Assembly (NCBI GenBank): GCA_026002045.1 | Contig: BOAV01000092.1 | Coordinates: forward strand, 1-10,164 | DNA from: Spirochaetia bacterium | Lineage (GTDB): Bacteria > Spirochaetota > Spirochaetia > Treponematales > Breznakiellaceae | Direction: 5' to 3' | DNA: 10,164 bases | Shown here: positions 1-6,100 of the stretch, one piece after another | How the letters are laid out: every line of letters starts with the position of its first letter | Position numbering within the stretch: position 1 is the stretch's first letter | Position numbers and translations under genes: made by a program | The notes under the pieces: model-generated | Seen by the model: only the letters and a program-made list of their open reading frames with translations | Databases searched by the model: none | What the model was told of the DNA's origin: nothing

Positions 1-1
1 G

Positions 2-100
2 GAATATCACTATGCACGGGACGCGAAAAAGCATGAGGCAAAGCTGGCTGCCTATACAAAACTGTTGAAAAGTCAAACATTTTTGCAAAAAAGTGCTTGA
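2..100 (+). CDS. 3' end of an unidentified gene (partial)
   Basis: An open frame enters from the left edge and runs 32 codons to a TGA at 98-100. The peptide is rich in Lys, Ala and His and looks helical; it ends in ...KSQTFLQKSA. I do not recognise the family, and 32 codons is too short to exclude chance. The reading rests on the absence of stops from the window edge and the reasonable amino-acid make-up. An inverted repeat begins 16 nt after the stop, which would suit the end of a gene. Confidence 0.35.
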   Translation, partial: EYHYARDAKKHEAKLAAYTKLLKSQTFLQKSA

Positions 101-115
101 CTTTTATCATAGACG

Positions 116-171
116 AACCACACGAACAAAGGAAAGAATTCAGAGTAAAAGTTCGTGCCGTTCGTGTGGTT
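116..171. repeat. inverted repeat with CACGAAC units
   Basis: AACCACACGAAC (116-127) is perfectly complemented by GTTCGTGTGGTT (160-171), giving 12 bp with a 32-nt loop. GTTCGTG also occurs at 151-157, just inside the right arm. The AACCAC start and heptamer-like arms resemble the ACCACAGAG repeats at 4855-4903 and 7553-7645, so all three may be one degenerate interspersed family (inference). No U-tract follows closely, so it is not a typical intrinsic terminator. Confidence 0.7.
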
Positions 172-206
172 AGTGGTTTATTTTCTCTGTTTTTCTGTTA
201 AAGGCA

Positions 207-228
207 CGAAGGGGAAGGGACCCCTTCG
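207..228 (-). terminator. possible weak terminator hairpin after hicB
   Basis: CGAAGGGG (207-214) pairs with CCCCTTCG (221-228), an 8-bp GC-rich stem with a 6-nt loop. It lies about 30 nt beyond the minus-strand stop of the HicB-like gene. On the minus strand it is followed by TGCCTTTAACAG rather than a clean U-tract, so termination is uncertain. Confidence 0.3.
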
Positions 229-257
229 GGACCATGGCTATCCCTGCATTTCCCGCT

Positions 258-638
258 TCAAGCCAATGCCCGTTCAACAGCGCGGTTTATAAATTCCGAA
301 CGGTTTTGTGTCACAGTATCAAGCTGAGCCAAAAGCCCTTCGTTCATCATGATATTAATGCGGCGCGCCTTCGTCGTAACCGGAACAACCGCAATAGCAG
401 TAACAATAAAATGGTAGTTTGCCTGCCATTCACCCCAATCTTCCCATGTCTGAAGGATCTGCTCTAATGTTCGCGGCGGCGGTAATTTCGCCGTCTGTGC
501 ATAATATGCTAAAATCTCGTGCGCATTTCGTACCGCATCGTCAAAGCTTGTTCCGGCTGATACAAGGCCCGGCAAATCCGGAAACACTACGCCGTAGTTC
601 CCGTTATCTTCTTCAACAAGCGCAATATACTTTTCCAT
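258..638 (-). CDS. hicB: HicB-type antitoxin, solitary
   Basis: The 126-residue protein has the HicB layout. The N-terminal half (about residues 1-55) carries the partial RNase H-like fold, with the run VVFPDLPGLVSAGTSFDDA followed by a helix. The C-terminal part (about 92-126, IMMNEGLLAQLDTV...RSEFINRAVERAL) resembles a ribbon-helix-helix DNA-binding domain. In the known family HicB neutralises the HicA mRNA interferase and represses its own operon. The ATG has a good Shine-Dalgarno, AGGAGG, 5 nt upstream (644-649 on the plus strand). No HicA-like ORF (short, double-stranded-RNA-binding type with a conserved His) is visible on either side: upstream is intergenic DNA before def, downstream only a repeat. 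It may be an orphan antitoxin, or a regulator of unlinked targets. Confidence 0.8.
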   Translation of the reverse strand: MEKYIALVEEDNGNYGVVFPDLPGLVSAGTSFDDAVRNAHEILAYYAQTAKLPPPRTLEQILQTWEDWGEWQANYHFIVTAIAVVPVTTKARRINIMMNEGLLAQLDTVTQNRSEFINRAVERALA

Positions 639-669
639 TACTGCCTCCTACTTCAATCCGGCCTGCTTC

Positions 670-698
670 AAAATACACACTATTCTACTCATTTTCAA
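670..698 (-). promoter_or_regulatory. candidate sigma70-type promoter for hicB
   Basis: On the minus strand TTGAAA (plus 693-698) is followed after exactly 17 nt by TATTTT (plus 670-675). These match 5 of 6 and 4 of 6 consensus bases. The site lies about 35-60 nt upstream of the ATG at 638, leaving room for the AGGAGG site. Confidence 0.4.
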
Positions 699-778
699 GT
701 GGTTTAACAGCGTTGTGAGAACGCAGTGGTGTCAGGCACTCGTTTTAAGAAGGGTGGAAGGGTGATTTGATGATGAAA

Positions 779-883
779 TTATGCGGTTTGGGCGAATATC
801 TTCTCGCGCACCAGATCGCCGATGACGCCGGGGAGCGCAAAAGTTTTTGCCGCCATCAGATAAGCTTGCGGGGGCGGCTGCAT
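779..883 (-). CDS. possible small ORF, 34 aa, divergent from def
   Basis: On the minus strand an ATG at 883 opens 34 codons to a TAA at 779-781; a second in-frame ATG is residue 10. The C-terminal half reads FALPGVIGDLVREKIFAQTA, protein-like with an amphipathic helix. There is no Shine-Dalgarno before either ATG, and the ORF faces away from def across the def promoter. It could be a real microprotein, the tail of a decayed gene or chance. I do not recognise the family. Confidence 0.2.
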   Translation of the reverse strand: MQPPPQAYLMAAKTFALPGVIGDLVREKIFAQTA

Positions 884-894
884 TTTGGTAAATT
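866..894 (+). promoter_or_regulatory. candidate promoter for def
   Basis: TTGCGG (866-871) and TAAATT (889-894) are separated by 17 nt. The presumed -10 box ends 6 nt before the def ATG at 901, so transcription would begin at or next to the start codon. Matches to consensus are moderate (TTG only in the -35 box). Confidence 0.3.
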
Positions 895-900
895 GAAGAT

Positions 901-1386
901 ATGGAAATTGTCACCCTGGAAAATGATCTGCTCCGGCAAAAGTCGGAGCCGGTTAAGGATATTGACGGCGAAATTCAGAAAACCGCGGAGGAGATGATCG
1001 AGGCCCTCCACGAGGGCAAGGGGGTGGGGCTCGCCGGCCCCCAGGTGGGCCTCTTGAAGCGGATCTTCGTGGTCCATATCGAAGGGGACGCGCCGAGGGT
1101 TTTTATCAACCCGTCGATCATCGGTACTTCACAGGAAACAATAAAATATGAAGAGGGCTGCCTCTCGATTCCCGGCGTTTGGGCGGATGTGATCCGGCCC
1201 AAGTCGGTGCGGGTTCAGGCCTGGAACGAAAAGGGCCGGCCCTTTAACATGGAAGCAGACGGCATTCTGGCACGGGTCATTCTTCACGAATACGATCACC
1301 TTGAGGGGGTCCTCTTTATCGACCGCCTCTCCGTGCCCAAGCGGAACCGGGTCCTCGCCAAAATTGAAAAGCGGCAAAAGGCTTAG
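901..1386 (+). CDS. def: peptide deformylase
   Basis: Peptide deformylase is a metal hydrolase that removes the formyl group from the N-terminal Met of nascent proteins in the cytoplasm. All three family motifs are present in the 161-residue product. Motif 1 is GVGLAGPQ (41-48), with Gly where the second Ala of GxGLAAPQ is usual. Motif 2 is EGCLS (85-89), with metal-ligand Cys87. Motif 3 is HEYDH (129-133), supplying two His ligands and the catalytic Glu130. The residue before His129 is Leu; Gln is common there. Length is normal. Upstream there is only a weak GAAG before the ATG. fmt follows 14 nt after the stop, the classic def-fmt pairing, so the two are probably cotranscribed. Confidence 0.96.
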   Translation: MEIVTLENDLLRQKSEPVKDIDGEIQKTAEEMIEALHEGKGVGLAGPQVGLLKRIFVVHIEGDAPRVFINPSIIGTSQETIKYEEGCLSIPGVWADVIRPKSVRVQAWNEKGRPFNMEADGILARVILHEYDHLEGVLFIDRLSVPKRNRVLAKIEKRQKA

Positions 1387-1400
1387 GCGGAATTTAGGAT

Positions 1401-2354
1401 ATGCGGATTCTTTTTGCGGGAAGCCCCGCCATCGCCGTACCTGCGTTGGAAGCTGTGTCAAGACTTGCAGAATCTGCCGCAAATGGCATCTGGCGCCTTT
1501 CCGGGGTTCTGACCAACCCGGACAGCCCCAGGGGCAGGCACGGCAAACCGGAACCCACTGAGGTGGGCGCCGCCGCTCTGGCCTTCCCCCCCATCCCGAT
1601 CCTGAAACCGGAAAAGCTGGGGAGCGAAGCCCGTGAGGCAGTCGCCGCCTTAAAACCCGATCTGCTGGTTTCCTTTGCCTACGGCAGAATTTTCGGCCCC
1701 AAATTCCTGGCCCTTTTCCCCCTGGGGGGAATCAATATCCACCCCAGCCTGCTGCCCAAATACCGGGGGCCCACTCCTATCCCCCAGGCCATTCTTAACG
1801 GGGATGCCGAAACGGGGATCACCATACAGCGATTGGCGGTGGAAATGGACAGCGGGGACATCCTTTTACAGGAACGCATCCCCCTCACCGGCCGGGAAAC
1901 CACGGCGAGCCTGAGTGAAGAAGTGAGCCGCCGGGCCGCCGTCATGCTCCCGGAGGCGCTCCGGGGCATTGCGGCGGGGACCCTTGCCGGGAGGCCCCAG
2001 GACCACAGCGCCGCCTCCTATTGCGGCCTCTTTTCAAAGGATGAGGGCCGCATCGACTGGACAAAAAGCGCCCGTGAAATTGACGCCCAAATCCGGGCCT
2101 TTACCCCCTGGCCCCTTTCCTGGACCATGCACGGGGAGCAGTACCTCTACATTCTGGCGGCGGAAACGGTGTCAGGCGCCGTTTCTGAAAAGGCGCCGGG
2201 CGCTATTTTAGGCATAGACAAGCAGCGGGGGATACTGGTACAAACGGGAGACGGGGCCCTGGCGGTGACCATGCTGCAATACCGGACAAAGAAGGCCCTG
2301 GAATGGCGGGCCTTTCTCAACGGGGTCAGGGACTTTACCGGGATTCTGTATTAA
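1401..2354 (+). CDS. fmt: methionyl-tRNA formyltransferase
   Basis: This enzyme transfers a formyl group from 10-formyl-tetrahydrofolate to initiator Met-tRNA, producing the substrate that Def later acts on. The 317 residues are normal for the family. The start MRILFAGSP matches the Rossmann-like N-terminus. The catalytic region is INIHPSLLPKYRGPTP (111-126), containing Asn112, His114 and the SLLP loop; Asp150 in the MDSGDIL run completes the Asn-His-Asp set known from the family. The C-terminal part (from about residue 210) is the tRNA-binding OB-like domain. Start: ATG 14 nt after the def stop, with AGGA just upstream. A GTGTCAGG-containing inverted repeat (2163-2185) lies within the C-terminal coding region without breaking the frame. 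Confidence 0.96.
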   Translation: MRILFAGSPAIAVPALEAVSRLAESAANGIWRLSGVLTNPDSPRGRHGKPEPTEVGAAALAFPPIPILKPEKLGSEAREAVAALKPDLLVSFAYGRIFGPKFLALFPLGGINIHPSLLPKYRGPTPIPQAILNGDAETGITIQRLAVEMDSGDILLQERIPLTGRETTASLSEEVSRRAAVMLPEALRGIAAGTLAGRPQDHSAASYCGLFSKDEGRIDWTKSAREIDAQIRAFTPWPLSWTMHGEQYLYILAAETVSGAVSEKAPGAILGIDKQRGILVQTGDGALAVTMLQYRTKKALEWRAFLNGVRDFTGILY

Positions 2355-2375
2355 TATAAAAGATAGAGGTTTTTT

Positions 2376-3419
2376 GTGGGTTTTATCAATCTGGATCGGG
2401 ACGCCATCGAAGGCTATGTGGCCAATCATCTTAAACTCTTCATTTCCATGGTTGTGGGGATTCTGGTGTTTGTGGGGATCATCGCGGTTTCGATCTTTTT
2501 TATCGCCGTCCGGGGGGCGGAACAGGTCATGGTCCCCGAAGTCCGGGGCAAGGATCTGACCGAAGCGCTGCTGGAATTGCAGGTCAAGGAACTGTACCCC
2601 CGGATTCAGCTTCGTTATTCCCTGTCCGCCTGGGACAAGGGGCAGATCCTGGAACAGGATCCCCGGTCCGGTACCATTGTCAAGGCGGGCCGCCGGATTC
2701 GCCTGGTGGTAAGCCAGGGGGTGCTGATCAACAGTGTGGAAAATTATCTGGGCCGTACCATTGATGAGGTACGGATGGATCTTCAGACCCTTTTTGCCTC
2801 TGCGGGAAGTTCAAGCGGAATTTCCGGCGGCCAGCCCCTGCTGAGTCTCAGGGAACCCTTTATGTACGAATACTCCGCCGAACCGGCGGGGCTTATCCTC
2901 CAGCAGAAACCCGAGCCGGGGACGAATATTTCCGGTCCCACGGTTTTGGAATTCGTGGTGAGCCGGGGACAAGAGGATACGGGTATTAAAATACCCCGGC
3001 TGACGGGGCTTTCCATCACCGATGCGCTGGAGGAAATCGGCCGCACAGGCATAAATTTCACCTTTTCTACCCGGCCCCCGCAGGAAGGAGAGAAGGGTGA
3101 GACGGTGGTCTCCCAGGAGCCCGCCGGGGATTCTACAGCCAGTGCAAATACCCCTGTAACCCTTACCGTGACCGGCCCGGAACAGATTCCGGCAGGGGAG
3201 GTCTTTTCCCTTTTTAAATACGCCATGCCCCAGAACCCCTATCCCCTCTCTGTCCGCCTTGAGGCGCTCCTGCCCTCAGGCGAACACCGGCGGATCATCA
3301 CCGTGGAATATTCCGGGGGGGAATTCACCGTGCCCTACCGGCTTCCCCTGGGCACAACCCTCATTCTCTACATGCTCAACCGGGAGAGATACCGGGAAAT
3401 GGTGGATGGTGAGGAGTAG
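2376..3419 (+). CDS. single-pass membrane protein with three PASTA domains
   Basis: The start is GTG at 2376, preceded by AGAGG (2365-2369) at 6 nt; this fits better than any ATG. The 347-residue product has a short cytoplasmic N-terminus and one hydrophobic segment (about 21-45). PASTA-type repeats follow at roughly 50-115 (VPEVRGKDLTEAL...QDPRSGTIVKAG), 119-199 and 203-268 (IPRLTGLSITDAL...QEPAGDS). A C-terminal domain of about 80 residues is unassigned. PASTA domains usually bind muropeptides or cell-wall precursors on PknB-type kinases and penicillin-binding proteins. Here no kinase or transpeptidase domain is attached, so a periplasmic sensing or scaffold role is inferred. It begins 21 nt after the fmt stop and is probably in the same operon. 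Confidence 0.88.
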   Translation: MGFINLDRDAIEGYVANHLKLFISMVVGILVFVGIIAVSIFFIAVRGAEQVMVPEVRGKDLTEALLELQVKELYPRIQLRYSLSAWDKGQILEQDPRSGTIVKAGRRIRLVVSQGVLINSVENYLGRTIDEVRMDLQTLFASAGSSSGISGGQPLLSLREPFMYEYSAEPAGLILQQKPEPGTNISGPTVLEFVVSRGQEDTGIKIPRLTGLSITDALEEIGRTGINFTFSTRPPQEGEKGETVVSQEPAGDSTASANTPVTLTVTGPEQIPAGEVFSLFKYAMPQNPYPLSVRLEALLPSGEHRRIITVEYSGGEFTVPYRLPLGTTLILYMLNRERYREMVDGEE

Positions 3420-3422
3420 GGG

Positions 3423-3451
3423 TTGCGGAATTTTACCTTCATGGACATAAT
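3423..3451 (+). promoter_or_regulatory. candidate promoter for hexokinase
   Basis: TTGCGG (3423-3428) is followed at 17 nt by CATAAT (3446-3451), which matches 5 of 6 bases of TATAAT. It sits in the 64-nt gap before the hexokinase start. The -35 hexamer is the same TTGCGG seen before def. This would let hexokinase be transcribed apart from def-fmt. Confidence 0.35.
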
Positions 3452-3483
3452 AATTTCATAAAATTTTATACCGAGGTAGACCC

Positions 3484-4839
3484 ATGAGTTCAGCCTTTAA
3501 CCCTATTGAAATTTCTGAATTTGCCCATTTTTACGGCTTTCACTATGATAACCTGGACCCGGTTTCCCTGATGGCCGATGTGCTGAACCACATGGAGCGG
3601 GGGCTGCGGGGGCAGAGTTCCAGTCTGGCGATGATCCCTTCTTATATCAGCCCGGTTTCCCATGTACCGGCGGGAAAGACCGTGCTGGCCCTGGATGCGG
3701 GGGGGACAAACCTCAGGTCCAGCCTGGTGCGGTTTGATGAGAACGGCAAGGCCATTGCGGAAGGGACCGTCAAAGTCCCCATGCCGGGGACCCAGGGCCA
3801 GGTGAGCGCGGTACAGTTCTTCGATCAGATTGCGGCGGCGGCAGGTCCCCTGCTGGAAAAGTCCGCCGTGGAGGGGATCGGGTTTACCTTTTCCTACCCC
3901 ATGGATATCACCAGCGATGCGGACGGTATCCTTTTGAGTTTCAGCAAGGAAGTGGACGCCCCGGAGCTTATCGGGAAGCCCATTGGTAAGGGGCTGCGGG
4001 AAGCCCTTGCCCGGCGGAATATCAACTTTAAGGGCCGGATCGTGATGTTAAACGATACGGTGGCCACCCTGCTTTCCGGCCTTGCGGAAATTTCCCCCGA
4101 TGGGGAGGAAACCAAAACCGCGGACAAATACGGCAGCCATGGCGGGCCGGTTATCGGCTTTATTCTGGGTACGGGCTTTAACACCGCCTACCCCGAAAAG
4201 AGCATCCCCAAAATCGGTTTCCGGTCCGATGCGAACCCCCAGATTGTGGTCTGTGAAACCGGCAATTTTGCCCACGGTTATCAGGGGATTCTGGACAAGG
4301 AATATGACGCCACCACCAAGAATCCCGGCGTTTATACCCTGGAAAAGGCCACGTCCGGGGCCTACCTGGGCCCCCTTACCCTGCACATACTCAAGCAGGC
4401 CGTAAGGGACGGGGTCCTCAAGTTCAAACGGTCAGGGGATTTGCTTGCCATGAGCGGCATCCAGACAAAGGACCTGAATCAATTTATGCACCATCCCTTA
4501 GCGGCGGAGGGCCCCATCGGCGCTCTCATCGGCCTTGATGAGGCAGATGCATTGGCAGCGGTTCAGTACATCACATCGATTGTCACCGAGCGGGGGGCCC
4601 TTTTTTCCGCCGCCGTGGTAGGCGCTATGATAGAACGGGTTCACGCGGGCTTTGAACCCTACGCCCCGGTTCGTGTCGCCGTGGAGGGCACCACCTACAT
4701 GATCTACAAGGGGATGCGGAAGGCCCTGGAAGCCTGGCTCCATATCATGCTGGTATCCGGCAAGCCCCGGTCCTACGTAATGGCCCCGGTGGAACAGGCC
4801 AGCCTCTTCGGCGCGGCGGTGGCGGCCTTGTCAAGATAA
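3484..4839 (+). CDS. hxk: hexokinase (eukaryote-type family)
   Basis: The enzyme phosphorylates glucose and related hexoses with ATP at the entry to glycolysis. The 451 residues match one yeast/mammal-type hexokinase unit rather than bacterial Glk or ROK kinases. Visible motifs are the phosphate-1 loop LALDAGGTNLRSSLVRF (68-84), the sugar-binding signature GFTFSYP (133-139), the loop with the catalytic Asp in LNDTVATLLSG (189-199, Asp191) and a second glycine loop GFILGTGFNTAY (225-236). A late VAVEGTTYM run fits the adenosine-binding region. The ATG has CGAGGTA about 6 nt upstream. Such hexokinases are known in spirochaetes but are uncommon in bacteria. Downstream lies a repeat-rich gap facing a convergent gene. 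Confidence 0.93.
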   Translation: MSSAFNPIEISEFAHFYGFHYDNLDPVSLMADVLNHMERGLRGQSSSLAMIPSYISPVSHVPAGKTVLALDAGGTNLRSSLVRFDENGKAIAEGTVKVPMPGTQGQVSAVQFFDQIAAAAGPLLEKSAVEGIGFTFSYPMDITSDADGILLSFSKEVDAPELIGKPIGKGLREALARRNINFKGRIVMLNDTVATLLSGLAEISPDGEETKTADKYGSHGGPVIGFILGTGFNTAYPEKSIPKIGFRSDANPQIVVCETGNFAHGYQGILDKEYDATTKNPGVYTLEKATSGAYLGPLTLHILKQAVRDGVLKFKRSGDLLAMSGIQTKDLNQFMHHPLAAEGPIGALIGLDEADALAAVQYITSIVTERGALFSAAVVGAMIERVHAGFEPYAPVRVAVEGTTYMIYKGMRKALEAWLHIMLVSGKPRSYVMAPVEQASLFGAAVAALSR

Positions 4840-4854
4840 TAAATACGGAAGACT

Positions 4855-4903
4855 AACCACAGAGTACACGGAGAATTCACGGAGGACACAGAGGAAGAAG
4901 GGG
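4855..4903. repeat. half copy of the ACCACAGAG interspersed repeat
   Basis: Starting 15 nt after the hexokinase stop is AACCACAGAG (4855-4864), then degenerate CACGGAG and CACAGAG units. It matches the left arm of the complete hairpin at 7553-7645, but no CTCTGTGGTT arm follows here. It appears to be a truncated copy. Confidence 0.6.
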
Positions 4904-4963
4904 TTTGGTGGAGGCAGTTTTTTATACCCGGAACGTCAAATTTGTTTTTTCCTATTACAGAAT

Positions 4964-5184
4964 CAGCCCCCCTGCAACCGGAGTTTGTAACGGGCACGCT
5001 TACCTATGGCAAAACGATCACGGACAGACGGCGGGAGGGCGGTGCGTTGCCGCTGAACATCGCGAACCCGCAAAAACGGCGAACGCATGTTTGCCGTTTT
5101 GAGGACGGGCGATGGAAGCGGCAATGCGCCGCCCTCCCGCCACCATGTCTGTGCCCGTGGGCCGCCACGGTTGCAGGGGGGCTG
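4964..5184. repeat. 221-bp long nested palindrome (MITE-like)
   Basis: Outer arms CAGCCCCCCTGCAACCG (4964-4980) and its exact complement (5168-5184) give 17 bp. After 9 unpaired nt on each side, ACGGGCAC (4990-4997) pairs with GTGCCCGT (5151-5158). An inner stem of 25 bp pairs 5030-5054 with 5117-5141, with two G-U pairs. The tip pairs 5073-5084 with 5089-5100 (12 bp, one G-U) around a GCAT loop. Together these give a cruciform or hairpin with an asymmetric 32/9-nt internal loop. ORFs on both strands through it encode similar low-complexity peptides because of the symmetry, so I do not call genes. It lies between convergent hxk and amrB-like genes and may act as a two-way transcription stop; mobile origin is inferred. 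I found no clear target duplication. Confidence 0.85.
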
Positions 5185-5209
5185 GTGTAGGGAGCGATGG
5201 AAGCCGTAT

Positions 5210-6052
5210 TTACGTATAAGACAGCGCCCCGTTATAGATGGTTTCATTTTTTTCGCCCCTTGCGGAAATGAGGGGATTTGAAATCAGCCGCGCTTCCTTT
5301 TTCGCCACAAGGCCGCTTTCCAGAAGGCTTGCCATGATGCCGCCCCCGCAGGTACTGACACAGCCTTCCTCCAGCCTCGCACTAAATGCCGAGGCATCTT
5401 TTTCCATCAATAGTTTGACACATTCTTCCGCCTGGGTGCGGGCCAGGCTTGCGCTGGGGTTTATCGCAAGATTGCAGGAAACCACGCAGAGGCTGTTTGC
5501 CATAACCGGGGCCGCCGCAATTTCCAGCGCGCGGGCAAGGGCTGAAACAAGGGGCTTTCGGACGCTTCCCATCAGGATGGGCACAATCGAAGCATGGGGG
5601 AAACAGTATTTAATGAAGGGGAGGAGCACCTCAATGGAATGTTCACGCAGGTGGGGAATGTCGTTTACCTCAAAAAGGGTGCTGCAGGAAGCCAGTTCAT
5701 TCCCCATTTCATGATCCACCGCAAGCGGCCCCAGGGGGGTCTCGAAAAAATCGGAATCCGAAATGAAGATACCCTCCTCTCTGCACTGATGAATCGGCCC
5801 CAGAATAAATACCCGGTTGATGGAATCCCCGCCCTGACGGCCCCCTGCGGCGGAAAAGGCGTCGGCGGTGATTCTGCCGGATATTCCCCAGGCGCCGTGG
5901 GGAGCGATAATGGCGGAGGCGCGCCCTCCGGTTAAACGCTCAAGCCCCCAGGCGCGGAACTGGGCTTCGATCCCCGCACGATCTTCGGGGTAGAACATGT
6001 CCCCAACCACGGGGGAGCGGACCTTTTCTTTAAGAGAAATACAATTCTCCAT
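5210..6052 (-). CDS. amrB: MEMO/AmrB-family protein with altered metal-site residues
   Basis: The 280-residue protein follows the MEMO1/AmmeMemoRadiSam protein B pattern. It has RSPVVGDMFYP (12-22), IIAPHGAWGISG (48-59; family PHAGYxYSG), FILGPIHQ (82-89; family GPxHH), FETPLGPLAVD (103-113), LREHSIEVLLPF (135-146) and a late STCGGG (233-238). In human MEMO1 two His, an Asp and a Cys bind metal. Here His52, His88 and Cys235 appear kept, but the SSDxxH segment reads SCNLAIN (192-198), losing both Asp and His. Its function in bacteria is poorly defined; family members often sit with AMMECR1 and a radical SAM protein, neither of which is in this window. It starts 48 nt after rqcH on the same strand, so cotranscription is likely. 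No strong Shine-Dalgarno is seen. Confidence 0.85.
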   Translation of the reverse strand: MENCISLKEKVRSPVVGDMFYPEDRAGIEAQFRAWGLERLTGGRASAIIAPHGAWGISGRITADAFSAAGGRQGGDSINRVFILGPIHQCREEGIFISDSDFFETPLGPLAVDHEMGNELASCSTLFEVNDIPHLREHSIEVLLPFIKYCFPHASIVPILMGSVRKPLVSALARALEIAAAPVMANSLCVVSCNLAINPSASLARTQAEECVKLLMEKDASAFSARLEEGCVSTCGGGIMASLLESGLVAKKEARLISNPLISARGEKNETIYNGALSYT

Positions 6053-6100
6053 ATTCTATTAATTCTAATTTCTCCCTGCTCCGCTTGCAAGGGAAAATTT

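Noticed and set aside
97..110. Promoter starting at TTGACT (97-102)
   Set aside because: No acceptable -10 box lies 16-18 nt downstream, and the hexamer overlaps the stop of the partial upstream frame.
234..718. Plus-strand ORFs at 234-467 and 419-718
   Set aside because: They are antisense shadows of the HicB gene with poor composition and no ribosome sites.
4905..5281. Several overlapping ORFs of 64-94 codons on both strands
   Set aside because: They cross the long palindrome; similar peptides (such as REGGALPL) appear on opposite strands only because of its symmetry, and no family is recognisable.
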